Positions 31,991 to 43,139 of a DNA stretch of 64,000 bases are shown in pieces. The DNA is taken from the NCBI GenBank assembly GCA_019044685.2, contig JAGTXX020000011.1:1984001-2048000 (forward strand). Reading direction: 5' to 3'. A model generated the notes under the pieces. The model saw only the letters and a program-made list of their open reading frames with translations. It was not told where the DNA came from and made no database searches. Every line of letters begins with the position of its first letter. The stretch's first letter is position 1. The DNA comes from Nannochloris sp. 'desiccata'. Taxonomy: Eukaryota; Chlorophyta; Trebouxiophyceae; Chlorellales; Chlorellaceae. The translations under genes and the position numbers were made by a program.

Positions 31991-34900
31991 CTACCAATCA
32001 GCAAATCTTTCCAAAGTAGTCTGCGCTTCACTCAATTCCTTCTGCACCTTCATACGCCTATAGAAAATAGGACAATCTCTCGATGCACACAGCACATCTT
32101 GATGTAAAGATCCTTGACACCGCTGACATTGAGTCCATAAAGCTGAAAATTGAGCCTCCAAATCGTTGACGCCAAGCAATGCTTTCGAGTAAATATCTCC
32201 TTCTTTTGCAGCACAATGCTTGCATACGGTCTTTTCACCTGCACCAAGCGCTGCTTTACATCCTAGGCACGTTAATCGCTTCTGTGCAAACTTCATTATA
32301 CCGCCTAGAGCTGCAGAAGGAGTCGCAACTGTGATAGTACGAGTGTGCGCCCCCGAGAGCAGCTCTTTTGGATTTTTCAATATCGGTTCAAAAAGACGCA
32401 TCAACGGTTGGGCTAAATGATGATCTAAATAATGCTGGCAATCAATAGGAAGGTTATGTTTCAATGCATAAATAGGGTCTTCAGCTTTTTCGTACGCTCG
32501 AGCTCCTTTTGCCGCTTTCACGATGACATAAGGGACGCGATCACCGACGGTGGGTGCGGTGGCTGGATCTCTCTTCTTCATTTTTTTAGCTAGTTCCACA
32601 TGTGCAGCTTTATTTTCATACTCTTCTGCGTCTTGTGTAAGTCCTTTTGAGATTACTAGAAGAGACAAATCGAGTTTATTTTGTAAAAGATCTGCAATCA
32701 TCCCTTTTACGTATTCGGCAGCACCAGTTGGATCTCTTTGAATCAAGATTGTGTCCAAGCATTTAGTGATCACGTTACGTACGAGTAGGCAATTATCACG
32801 ACGAACCGTTTCGATACCCTTTGTATCAATTTTATCCCATTTTTCGGGCTTTGTCCATAAAAGACCCGCATAGCGTTTCTTGTTAATAAGTAAATATGGG
32901 TTATAAACTTTCTCGAACTCGAGCTTAATAGGCTTAACAAACGTTTCGGAAACGACTCCGGCAGCTTCTTCACCTAATTCCATAGCTTTTCCTGTATCAT
33001 CCACTCCGAATAGAACCATAACGGAATCAGTATCACCGTAAATAACTCTCGCGTCTGCAGGGTAGCCATTGGCCCGGCAATAGTTCTGTTCCACCATCCT
33101 TTTAGTATGCTCAATCATATCACGACCAAACGCAGTAACTGAAGAAGATATTTCCAAGCACGGCAACGCACCGACAGTAGCACCGGTAAAGCCATAAACA
33201 GAATTAGCAGACACTTTCAACGCCATTTGACGTCCATTATAAACAGCTTTTAAGAAAGGATCTGTGGCTGCTTCCATATCTTTCCTCGCTCGTTTACGTG
33301 CCGAGAGAAGCTCATTCAGAATTTCTGGTAAAAGACCAGCACGGAGATCGTTTCGTACGAAAACATCGCCATTAGGTGTCTGAATTGCATTCCCGCCTTC
33401 TCCTGTGTTGAATTGATTTGTCAAATGAGAAGGAACGAGAGTCGTATAACAGAGGTTGTGCGCCATCATAATAGAAGGGTACAAAGAGGCGAAATCCAAA
33501 GTAGCGACAGGACGATCGTAGTACCCAGTAGCTGGTTCAAGCACAGTTGCACCTTCATATGCTTTCCCGCCTTCCTGAGCGTCTGCTTGGCGACGGACGT
33601 TTGGTACGACAAGACCTCTGGTAGCAGCCTTACGTAAGATTTGAGAAAATACCTTGATAGATTGACCACGTGTGAGTAGGTAGGACATAGGTACACCAGT
33701 GACTCTGGCCATTTCTACGTAGTTGTACATGTACATCAATTTTTCAATCAAACGTTGAGGTAAGTAGGCATCTTTCAAGCAATAAACCGCCAAACGACGA
33801 CGAGATTCTGCATTCCCATCTTGAAGCTTAGAGATTTCAGAATGGTGTACATCTTCTTTTTGTTCCCCTAAGAAATGCGCAGAAACTGAGTTTAGTGAGT
33901 AGGAAGAAAGTTTATGATCTCGTTGTATGGCTTGATAGGTATCAAACTGGACTCTTCCTTCAATAGTAATTTCTTTATACTCGTGAGTACCGTAAGCTTT
34001 AGAACTAAACCGTGCATCTCTAATACGAACTTTACGCCCACGCAAACGACCCCAGGCGTGAAATTGAGGCAGCCCCAACGTGGTGGCACGGTCTAGTAAA
34101 TAAGGTAAATCGAAATTCACTATATTGTAGCCAATAATAATATCTGGATCAGTTTCTACCATGAGATCCCTCCATCGCATCAATAACTGCTTTTCATCGT
34201 TGAAACTCATCACCTCAGCACCGGTAATAGGAGCACAAGACCCAAGAGTCAGGATATTTTTCACCGCTGGGCTTTTCTCTCCAAAAACTGTGACTAGGGA
34301 GGCAATTTGAATAACAGGATCGTGCTGGGCTTCAGGGAAATGTCCTTTACGACCTTGACATTCAATATCTACAGATAAGATGCGGAATGGGGCGAGTTTA
34401 GCCCATTCTCCTTCACAAGGATGGGAAATAACACTGGAGTAGTTGACGTGTGCTTCTATTTGGCAGTGAGTGACCGATCCATAGCCGCCAGAAGCAAGGG
34501 AATACGCGCCAGGGGGAAGCTCGACCCAATTACCTCCCACAATGGATTTATCAATCATATAGCGGAGAGCATAGGGGACGTTTGTTTCGTAGGTTGGTCC
34601 TCGTAAGTAGCCGCTGTTAGGTAACCATTCCAAGCCTACTTGGCCGCTTTCAACAAGTCCCTTCGCAGCAGAGATTAAGTTAGGGAGAGAGAGGTAGATT
34701 TTCAGGAATGGTCTGGATGTAGCTGGTTGGTAGTACAACATTGTTTGGCGTTGTACGACTTCAACACGGAGGCAGCGACGGGAATTTCTGCTTTTATCCC
34801 GAGCAGCAAGCTTGTTCTGTAGTTAGGTATGGGGAAGAGGAAAGGTTCATTTAGCGGGACTGTTACTTAATCTATTTTAATGTTTACTAACAGTACACTC

Positions 34901-35497
34901 AAATTCGTCCAAGAAAAAAGAGTAGAGCTTACGTTGAGGACTTCAGCAAGAGCGACACAGTCGTCGGGGCTAAAGGTGGAAGTTGGGGCCTCTACATAAA
35001 AGTAGGGCTCGAAACCGTGAACAAAAACGCACACAGAATTACCTGTTGTATAGAAGAAGAGAAGAATAGGGTTAGTAGCGTGTCTAAAACGGTAAAAAGC
35101 TTGCGTTTAACAAAGTGATCTGGGTTTGCAAACACTCACCAGTCTCATTGACACCAAACATGCGTAATATGGGCACTTCCTGGAGATCCGATGGGTAGAA
35201 CTGTTGATTGGCAGGTCCACTGCTGAAATCTACCTCAAGCTGTTGGAATACTAAACGGTCTTTGGAAGGATCAAGCTGGGGAGGAGGTGGGCGCTGCCAG
35301 TTCTTGCCAGCCTCTCCCAGAGTGTCCTCAACCTCTTCCAGAGTTGCGATAGGCTCATCCAAATCATCTTCAGGAGGTTCTAGATTGAACTGTTGCTCGA
35401 TCAAGTCGTCATCTGCGTCTGCAAACCGCTTGCGAGGCATGCCTCCACCATTTTGTTGCCCGTGAGGACGCTTAGAGCCCACGCCGTTGTCAGCCAT
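31991..35497 (-). CDS. POLD1: DNA polymerase delta catalytic subunit
   Basis: Exons 35140-35497, 34933-35042 and 31991-34816 give 1097 aa, normal for the family. It is the lagging-strand replicative B-family polymerase with proofreading 3'-5' exonuclease. Exonuclease motif I is SVDIECQGRKG (Asp306, Glu308). Polymerase motifs are DFASLYPS (597-604), KVSANSVYGF (690-699) and YGDTDS (749-754). The C-terminus has two four-cysteine clusters: CysA at 1006, 1009, 1021 and 1024, which binds zinc and PCNA-related partners, and CysB at 1053, 1056, 1066 and 1071, which in yeast holds an iron-sulfur cluster. The N-terminus has a nuclear-localisation-like KRPHGQQNGGGMPRKR. An in-frame upstream ATG exists, but the MADNGVGSKR start fits better. 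It is head-to-head with ETFA. Confidence 0.95.
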
Positions 35498-35927
35498 GTT
35501 GCTATGCAATATGTACACTATCAAGATTCCAGGTAAGGCAAACTTTTAGGTTCCGGCGCCAAATAAAATTTAAACTGTATTTAAAATTACAGAGGAATTT
35601 TCAAATATGTTCGACAATTTATAGTTTACAGCGGCGCTACAACATCTTTTAAATGACTATAACCGTTCGAATTGAAGTTCTTTAGATGTTCTAGTATTTG
35701 GCAACTTCCATTTTAAATAGCGATCTTCAACAACCTAGTCGAACGCTCTCTTCCCAGCTTTTCTTTTCCCATTCCGGGTGCTGTCGTAGGAAAACATTGT
35801 AGATTTACAACTAATACATTTGCAATCTTGAATATTTCAGTAAGTCCAGCGCCCGGTATACCTCCAGCAGACTGGCTTTGCTGGTTGATCTCGCTATTTT
35901 ATACTTTCGAAAAGTGAGGGATCTGAA
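35498..35927. promoter_or_regulatory. Divergent promoter region, POLD1 / ETFA
   Basis: 430 bp between start codons on opposite strands. TTTTATACTTT at about 35896-35907, some 25-30 bp before the ETFA start codon, is the only TATA-like string noticed. Function is inferred from position. Confidence 0.35.
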
Positions 35928-37113
35928 ATGTTGAAGTCGGGACGCAGCGTTGCTCAACCTTCTCGTTTGCATTCACTCTACACAAGTATTGCGAGAGCAG
36001 TACGTCTAGATTTATAATAACCTGTCTCCTCTTTATTGACCTGTCATTCCCATTGGAGAACGTCGCTGACTGGGCACTTTTCAATAACCTCTTCCACCTA
36101 CACTATTTACTATTTTTATGCAGATTAGTAGCCTTGTATTAGCAGAACAAAATCATGGAAAGCTACAACCTGCCACACTGCATGCTGTCACAGCAGCCAA
36201 ACAGCTGGGCGGCCCTGTGACAATGCTCGTCGCTGGCAAAGGAATCGCCGAGGTCGCTTCAGCAGCCAGCGCTGTGGAAGGGGTGGAAAAGGTATTAGTA
36301 GCTGATGATGCTAGTTTGGAGCATGGCTTGGCGGAACCTACCGCTGCGTTACTGGCTCAAGTTCAAACTAAACGTAATTTTTCGCATCTAATCGCAGCCT
36401 CGACAACATTCGGTCGTAACATCCTTCCTCGAGCTGCTGCCCTCTTAAACATCCAACCTGTCGCTGACGTAATTGAAATCCAAGATAAAGATACATACGT
36501 ACGGCCTATATATGCTGGAAACGCCTTAGCTACAGTAAAAGCACTAGGAGATAATAAAACTCGATGCTTAACAGTCAGACCAACGGCATTTTCCGCTGCT
36601 GCCGTCGCTTCTTCAAGTGGCAGTAGTGCTGTTGCCCCTATTGAACCAGTAGATTCTGAAGAGCTAGACGCTGCTAAAGCTGAATCAGGTCATTCGACTT
36701 GGGTGAGTAAAACCGCTGCTGTTTCTGAGCGACCAGAGCTCAGTCAAGCGAAAGTTGTTGTCTCAGGCGGGAGGGCGTTGAAAAATAAAGAAAACTTTGC
36801 CGCTATCGAACGCTTAGCGGATCTTTTAGGTGGCGCTGTGGGTGCTTCTCGGGCCGCAGTTGATGCTGGGTATGCACCTAATGATCTCCAAGTAGGACAA
36901 ACAGGGAAAGTTGTGGCTCCAGAGCTGTATATCGCAATTGGTATTAGTGGTGCTATTCAACACGTAGCCGGAATGAAGGATAGTAAAGTGATTGTAGCGA
37001 TCAATTCTGATGGAGAAGCACCTATATTCCAAGTATCTGATTATGGATTGGTAGGAGATTTGTTTAAAATCTTGCCTGAGTTGGAAGAAGAGCTGAAGAA
37101 AGTGAAAAACTGA
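35928..37113 (+). CDS. ETFA: Electron transfer flavoprotein alpha subunit
   Basis: Exons 35928-35999 and 36124-37113 (donor GTACGT, acceptor ATGCAG, phase 0) give 353 aa. Exon 1 codes for a mitochondrial presequence (MLKSGRSVAQPSRLHSLYTS, then IARA). The ATG at 36118 lies in the acceptor site and is not the start. The mature part begins ISSLVLAEQNHGKL and ends with the FAD-binding half: VSGGRALKNKENF, GASRAAVDAGYAPNDLQVGQTG, YIAIGISGAIQH and AINSDGEAPIFQVSDYG. With the beta subunit it carries electrons from acyl-CoA and branched-chain acyl-CoA dehydrogenases to ETF:ubiquinone oxidoreductase in the mitochondrial matrix. A low-complexity Ser/Ala patch (about 185-200) separates the two domains. 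Confidence 0.94.
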
Positions 37114-37701
37114 GAAAAAAGAAAGACCGGAGGCGGCGGGGTATATTTTTGATTTGAAATAAACTTCGGATTATCATTGAAATCTGTGTGTGTTTTCTTA
37201 CCTAAGATTTCGATATGAGGCGAGTGAATGAATATTTGAGCTATGTGTAAGCTTAAAATTGTAATATAGAAGAAGTTTAAAGTTGGCTGCCCGACAGCTG
37301 TGCAGTGAGACTTCGAGTGCCGACTCGTCAACTCTGCTGTGTGCGACGAAGTGAGTTTTGCTTTAAATGCAGTGTCTGTCATTCTGCATGCTTCATAAAA
37401 TAAGTATAGACGTTGCAGGCATTGCCATAAGGCCAGAGGAAACTTGAAAACATAAAGCAATTTGTGGTTTGCAGTTCCAAAGCTTTGGGTGCAGCGAGTA
37501 AAACGCAGTCGGCTCTCTTAAACCGATGTGAACCGCCCTCTACTTAGCGCATTGAATCGGCGCTGGATCGGAGCTTCCCCCTTGGACCCCCATTCAGCCC
37601 TTCGAATCTTTCAAACTATCTATAAAAGAATTTACCAAGGTTGGCAGCGCTAGCCTTTAAAAACATAACCATTCAGACTACTTCAAATCAGCGACTCCGC
37701 C
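37114..37701. promoter_or_regulatory. Intergenic region upstream of CorA-like gene
   Basis: About 590 bp between two plus-strand genes. TATAAAAG at 37621-37628, about 75 bp before the next start codon, is a plausible TATA box. The long minus-strand frame here (37041-37460) overlaps the ETFA end and shows no family features. Confidence 0.4.
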
Positions 37702-39126
37702 ATGCATGACCCACGTGAAAACGGGGCTGGCGGAGCTTCTGGCTCATCTCCCCCCGACGTCGAGCTCGCTCATGGTGATGGCATCCACGGTTATTCCTCA
37801 GAGGTTATAGCTGATCCAGTTTCCAATTGGGTTGAATCTACTTTGAACGAAGCTGTCACTGCATCGACTGTGGTATCTCCATTTGGCCTCACTGGATTGC
37901 CGCCGCCGCCAAATCCAATTCGAGCAAAAGGCAAAACCACGGCCAAAAAATTGCCTGCTGCAGTACAACGTAAATGGCTTATGATAGATACCGAAGGGTG
38001 TACTTCTATGGTATCTCTCAATAAACAGCAGCTTACGCAGACTTTAGGTGTCCAGCTGCGTGATTTACGCCTGCTTGATCCCAAGCTCGCTACTTCCTAC
38101 CCTTCTGCTATTCTTTGTCGTGACCGCTCTCTTGTTGTCAATTTGGAATTCATTAAAATGATTGTCGGGCTGGATAAATGCTACATTACGAATTTAGAAG
38201 AGGAAAGTGCAGGCTCATTCGTTTCAGAATTGCAACGTCGGTTGGCTGCAGCCTCCCAAGGCTTGCCTCCGACAAAGAGCACAATGGATCTAACCAGTGC
38301 TACTGAAGTTGGAGGTGGTCCTTCTGGCCCATCCGGCTTTGATGAACTCCCTTTTGAACTTAGAGTTCTAGAAGTAGCCCTGGACGTTGTCTCTCAATAT
38401 TTGGAGCGGCTGACTGGCGACCTTGAAGCTGCCGCTCATCCTGCATTGGACGCCTTGACCGCAAAAGTATCCACTGGAAACCTTGAGAGAGTCCGTAGAG
38501 TAAAAAATAGAATGGTACGGTTGACTACCCGGGTCGAAACTCTGCGTGAAGTCTTAGAAAAGTTTTTGGATGATGACAGCGATATGGGAGATATGAATTT
38601 GGCAGCAAAGGAAGCGAGAGAATTGCAAGAACGCAATCAAGATGCAATGCGCCATGGTTCTATCCAACCTTTTGATGTAGTTCTCCCTGCGACGGATACA
38701 AAGACACCAGGCACGCCTCGTTCGGCTACTTTAACCTACGATAGCGAAGAAGAGGAAGAAGAAGCGGTTGAGGAGGTGGAACAGTTGCTGGAAGCGTACT
38801 TCATTAATTTGGATAATACTTGGAATAAGTTGAAGACTCTGACAGAGTATATTGATGATACTGAGGATTTTATCAACATTAAATTAGATTCTCAGCGAAA
38901 TCAGCTTATTCGATTAGATCTGGTGTTGACGTCATTTACTGCATCGGTTGCCTTGATTACTGCTATCACGTCACTCTTTGCGATGAATGTGACGTTATCT
39001 CCAGATTTTCAAGATATGTCTGCCCCGTATTCATGGTTTGTGGTGATTGCGGTGTCCACGAGTGTCCTGGCTATAATTTGTTTTGCTGCGGTGATGGTAT
39101 ATTGTCGTTGGAAACGGCTGCTTTAA
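37702..39126 (+). CDS. CorA/MRS2-like divalent-cation channel protein with AMN motif
   Basis: Single exon of 474 aa. It follows the MRS2/ALR1 plan: soluble N-terminal alpha/beta part beginning KWLMIDTEG and DLRLLDP, long helical middle including an acidic region (YDSEEEEEEAVEEVEQLLEAYF), then EYIDDTEDFINIKLDSQRNQ and two C-terminal membrane helices. In this family helix 1 ends in the Gly-Met-Asn signature that forms the magnesium selectivity ring. Here residues 427-429 read Ala-Met-Asn (SLFAMNV), coded by 38980-38988. The rest of the fold is intact. No transit peptide is evident; a hydrophilic 90-residue extension with a Pro run is present. The C-terminus ends RWKRLL. It may be a modified channel or a regulatory paralogue. 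Confidence 0.85.
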   Translation: MHDPRENGAGGASGSSPPDVELAHGDGIHGYSSEVIADPVSNWVESTLNEAVTASTVVSPFGLTGLPPPPNPIRAKGKTTAKKLPAAVQRKWLMIDTEGCTSMVSLNKQQLTQTLGVQLRDLRLLDPKLATSYPSAILCRDRSLVVNLEFIKMIVGLDKCYITNLEEESAGSFVSELQRRLAAASQGLPPTKSTMDLTSATEVGGGPSGPSGFDELPFELRVLEVALDVVSQYLERLTGDLEAAAHPALDALTAKVSTGNLERVRRVKNRMVRLTTRVETLREVLEKFLDDDSDMGDMNLAAKEARELQERNQDAMRHGSIQPFDVVLPATDTKTPGTPRSATLTYDSEEEEEEAVEEVEQLLEAYFINLDNTWNKLKTLTEYIDDTEDFINIKLDSQRNQLIRLDLVLTSFTASVALITAITSLFAMNVTLSPDFQDMSAPYSWFVVIAVSTSVLAIICFAAVMVYCRWKRLL

Positions 39127-39449
39127 AAAAAATGTTTTGGATGGGGGATTTCTGTAGCTCTTTTTGTTTATGGAGCCGTATAACTCTAAGCTGCTTTATA
39201 TTCTATGTTGTATGAATGATTGTATAGTTATTTGATAAAAATTAGTAGGCTGTAATTAAAGCACAGTCCAGCAAAGCATTTGCATTTCGATCTCCACGAA
39301 AGTTCCGTAAGGAAAAGGTTCGGTCTTAAATTTCTCTGCAGAAGACATTAAGACGCATAATTTCGATTTCAAATTTCAGCATATATTGTGATCACAGCAG
39401 CAAAACCTAGGAAGACGTGAAAAATCGTAAAGTTAGAAAATACACCATC
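39127..39449. other. Intergenic region between two plus-strand genes
   Basis: About 320 bp. It should hold the CorA-like 3' end and the F-box gene promoter; nothing further is recognised. Confidence 0.4.
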
Positions 39450-40117
39450 ATGGCAAGCTCCCCAACCAACGAAAACACGACAGCAACACCTAATCTAGCA
39501 GACCTCTCGTTTACTACCACAACATCTAGCAGCACTGATCGGCAGGATCAGATACCAGTGCTGCCATTGGAGGTATTACGCCAAACTTTAGACCAACTTG
39601 GCAATGTCGTCGATCTCGCCAATGTAGCAATGGTCTGCCGTGACTGGAGAGAATTGATTAATAGTTGTGATGCATGCTGGGAGAAAGCATTCTTTCGTGA
39701 TTACAATAAATATAATGCTGAAGATTACGTTAAATTGCCCACTTGGCGGCAAAAATATATGCAAGTGGTGGTGGTTGACGACATTTTTGAGAAAAAAATT
39801 GCTAAACTTGTCTTTATTTTAGACCTATTTTTTACAATCTTATTTTCTATTCTTCATGTAGAGCGTGTACCTTGGACCTTACATACTTGGAATTAAGAGA
39901 CGCAGGCCGTAGAGTTAATGAGCTAGAAGAGACTGTGATGTATTTAGAAGAGAGAGTCCTTGTGGAAGAGCATAATGAGAGACCAACTGGTAGGTTTCAA
40001 AAGGCGGTTGATGACCACATTAAGCTACTTCACAAGGCATATAAGAAAGTAGAAGCCTTTCGGGCAAAGAGAGATTCGCTACAAGCTGCAACAAAGTATA
40101 AAAGTAGGTATACCTAG
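39450..40117 (+). CDS. F-box protein with C-terminal coiled coil, GC-AG intron
   Basis: Exons 39450-39760 and 39862-40117 give 188 aa. An F-box-like segment lies at about 38-85: LPLEVLRQTLDQL, LANVAMVCRDWRELI and CWEKAF. F-box proteins link substrates to SCF ubiquitin ligases through Skp1. The second exon codes for a charged, probably coiled-coil region (LEETVMYLEERVLVEEHN). The two exons are in different frames, and no GT donor in exon 1 has the required phase. Using GCAAGT at 39761 as donor gives phase 2 and reads TWRQKYIACTLDLTYLEL, with an intron of 101 nt. No substrate-binding domain is recognised. Confidence 0.62.
39761..39861 (+). other. Predicted GC-AG intron in the F-box gene
   Basis: Donor TATAT/GCAAGT, acceptor CATGTAG. 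It is the only combination I found that joins both exon frames. Confidence 0.55.
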
Positions 40118-40205
40118 ACGGTGTTTTTAGATACTTGATGATTTCTCGGCTTTTCAGTGATTCTTTTTTTACATATGTAAAACCTCTTGAACACAATCTA
40201 TTTCT

Positions 40206-41011
40206 TTATGCTGTTGGCCATGGGTCAGAAGTAGGATCATATTCATTAGGATCAAGCCTTTCCAAAGCCATGCTCCGCCTATCTTCATCATGAACAGGCT
40301 TTACTTTCGGTCGGTAGACTTTTCCTTGAAGCAACGCCAATCGATATTTAATATTCTCAAAAGCAGAGATCCTATAATGGTATCGGAACATCACTAGCCG
40401 ACGGGAAAGAACGCCTTCTGGTAATTTCGCTTTACGCACGAGCTCTCTATCCAATTTCACGCCTTGTAATACTAATTTTTTGTGGAGTTTGTGTCCAAAA
40501 GCCGCTGCCCTTTGCCAAAGTAAATATATAATAAAGCGGACTGGTCCTGGGAGGCCATAGAATTTAAACCAGGTTGGAAGGAAGGTTAAGAATGTCATGA
40601 TAGTCATAGGTTGGTCAAGTTCTTCTTTCGCAACGAGGGTAGTGCGTTCCCATTCTCTATAGTACTCCCGCTCAATGTCTTGACGACTCCTGGAGAGAGA
40701 AACAAGTTTGAATTGACGAAGATTGAGTAATGGGACATCACCATTATTGCATCTAGAAATTTTTGATCAGTGTATTAGTTGAGAAATGAAAGATAAAATG
40801 CTTACCTATATTTATTATATGCAGGTCCATCGCTCATCATCGCTCTGGGTTGTGCGTGTAAACATCTTTGCAATCGTGTTTGCCTAAGTTGAGATCCAGC
40901 TAGTTGACAGTGCCGTCTAAAGCTTGGTTGCTGTCCTAGATGAGGTTTTCTGTTAATATTATTTGTTGCCATGCCAAAATGGCTCTTAGATAGAAGTTGC
41001 ATTGCAGACAT
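40206..41011 (-). CDS. Unknown protein with organelle-type N-terminus and hydrophobic segment
   Basis: Exons 40806-41011 and 40206-40689 give 229 aa in frame (donor GTAAGC, acceptor CTCCAG, phase 2). The first 60 residues are rich in Gln, Arg, Ser and His with no acidic residue, suggesting a plastid or mitochondrial transit peptide. Then comes a basic/acidic segment (RSRQDIEREYYREWERTTL), a hydrophobic stretch (MTIMTFLTFLPTWFKFYGLP and on to IIYLLW) that may span or lie on a membrane, a basic region (KLHKKLVLQGVKLDRELVRKAK), and a C-terminus ending DPNEYDPTSDPWP. No family is recognised. It is convergent with the F-box gene with 88 bp between stops. Confidence 0.68.
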
Positions 41012-41284
41012 TTTCCTATTTTGAAGCTATATATCTATTACTAAGTATTAATAATATCCGTTTTATATGATTTTTATCACCAATGCATGTTAAATCTTCA
41101 TACTAAAGCATAAATCTTAGGGTGGCACTCCTGGCGCCGGCCTCTCAAATTCTTATCTATCAGGCATACTTCAACTGTGTTTACAGCATCACTTTCTACA
41201 TCATATAACAAGTAAATAACATTATACACAACATTATACTACTAATGAATAATACCTTATTGAATACTACACCAGGAAAACTGC

Positions 41285-42831
41285 TTAATATTCAATAGCA
41301 GAGGGACTCCCGCCCTCTGCTGTCTCAAAGCTATCTTCCCCTCCTACTTCACCTCCCTCTTCATGTTTTTCAAGATTGTCATCAGCAAACAGCTCATCAT
41401 CACCTAAATCTGCTACATGATGCTGCATTGTAAACTCCAACAATTCATGCAATCCTGTATTCTCTCTTAACAGACGGTCATTTTCTTGAGCTAATTGGGC
41501 TTTTTCTGCTATTAAAGCCTCCATCTGACCCATTACCTGCTCAGAAGCCAGAGAATCAACACCTCCCCCAGATGCATTATTGTCTCCATCTATAGATTCA
41601 CTGAAATCAGCAGTTTTGTTACTATTATTACCACTATCACCACTGGTGGCTTTATTTTTCAACTCTTGCTGCAAGTTCTCGTATTCTTTCTTCACGTGTT
41701 GATATTCATCTCTTTGCGCCCTCAATTTCTGTAATTCTTTCTGCAAGATCTGGGCACGCCGTCTCCATAAGTGAATTTCTTTGGCAGTTTGGCCCTTTGC
41801 TGGGATGGTTGTAGTATAAGGGTTTGCAGCAGGAGCCCCGGGGAAAGTACCTTTACCATTAACAGAAGCCGGAGTTATATCAACAGCATCGAGGCTTCTT
41901 GCTGCAGACCCCGGAGTACGCGTGCCTCCCACTAATGCTTCATTCTGTCCCTCTTCTACATTAAAATCCCCCCATTGCTGAGAACTACGTTCCCTTGGTG
42001 GAGCTCCAGAGGCAGAAGAAGAAAGTTGACTCGGTGAGGACAGGATGCCGACGGGTTTTAAAACTCTTTTCTTACCTTCCCTTCCAGGAGCTTTGGGTGT
42101 TCCCCAATCCTCAAACGCCTGGCCGATGACTGTATCTAGGGTCACAGCAAACCCTTCAACGAGCTTACCCATGCTACCAAACGCATCCAGGCCCTTGTCA
42201 AAGATGGAAGAAGTGGCGTTTGTGTTGAGCGGGCTACGAGAAGAAGGAGAAGAGCCAGATTTTAGCTGAGTATTGGTTCTACATGGTGGAGGACTATCTT
42301 CTAAAGAGATGAATTTCATGGCTTTGCTCATGAGTTGCATGGCTGCAGCGTCAACTGCTGTGTCCATAGCCTCAAGCACGCCAATGCCATCACCACTGCG
42401 AGTGGCTTTTCTCCGTCCTGCAGAATGAGGAGGTGGAGTGTATGACGAGGGCTAGAAAAATCATGAAAAGTCCTGGATATTTGAAAAGGTGTGAAATATC
42501 TTACCTGGACTGGCAGTGAGTGCTAAATTGGCGTCTAATTCTGCGGTAGTTGAACTATCAATAAACTCTGCTTCGGAGACATCTAGGTCTGAAATCGTGT
42601 GCTTTGGTGCTGCCTTGATAGCTGGGATCCGATCATCATCTGAAAGTGAGTTGTCAATGTTTTATGAAGGTTTGTCAGCGTCCTTGCAGATAAATCCTCG
42701 ATCGCAAATTAAAGTTGGTAATTAATTGGCTTTCCCGTACCTCCTGATCCGCCGTCGGAAAGTTCTCCTAGATTAAATGCCCAGGATGCGCGGGCCCCAG
42801 CGTCTGAACCCCTCTTTCTCAGCGATTGCAT
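41285..42831 (-). CDS. Coiled-coil protein, unknown role
   Basis: Exons 42741-42831, 42505-42639 and 41285-42417 give 452 aa. The third acceptor is CTGCAG at 42418-42423; the CTAG 20-odd bases upstream would break the frame. The N-terminal half is Ser/Pro/Thr-rich. About residues 250-300 form a strong heptad pattern (LWRRRAQILQKELQKLRAQR, then EYENLQQELKNK), and a second coil follows at about 350-395 (MEALIAEKAQLAQENDRLLR). The C-terminus is acidic. No catalytic domain is seen. Golgin-, centriole- or cytoskeleton-type roles are possible but unsupported. It is head-to-head with another coiled-coil gene. Confidence 0.72.
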
Positions 42832-43139
42832 TTCAAATTCTGGAAGAGATGACTGATCAAATTATGACAAAGTGTTACAATGCCATCTTCTGGGGGCTGA
42901 TCTGATGCACATGTATGTATCTGATGAGATGTGAATAAATAAATAAGAATTTCAAACAGAGAAAATGGTCCTAAAGTGTTTAACTGTATTTTTGTTGGTT
43001 GACAACTGCCAACTTATTTGCCGAGCAACACTGAGGCTACGCATAATTTAATATAGTCAACAATTAATAGAACTTTGTCAGAGTGCTGCTTTATCTCATG
43101 ACAGGTTTTAGCCTTATGCATTAAGAAAAACATTTTAAA
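42832..43139. promoter_or_regulatory. Divergent upstream region of the two coiled-coil genes
   Basis: 308 bp between the start codons. Back-to-back promoters are inferred from the layout. Confidence 0.4.

Noticed and set aside
36118..36123. ATG at 36118 as ETFA start
   Set aside because: The ATG is part of the acceptor TTTTATGCAG. An upstream exon with a good mitochondrial presequence joins in phase at 35999/36124.
37041..37460. 139-codon minus-strand frame
   Set aside because: It overlaps the ETFA end in antisense and continues into non-coding sequence; its composition is not protein-like and no motif is present.
42418..42452. CTAG acceptor for the third exon of the coiled-coil gene
   Set aside because: It leads to the wrong frame. 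CTGCAG at 42418-42423 keeps the frame open.
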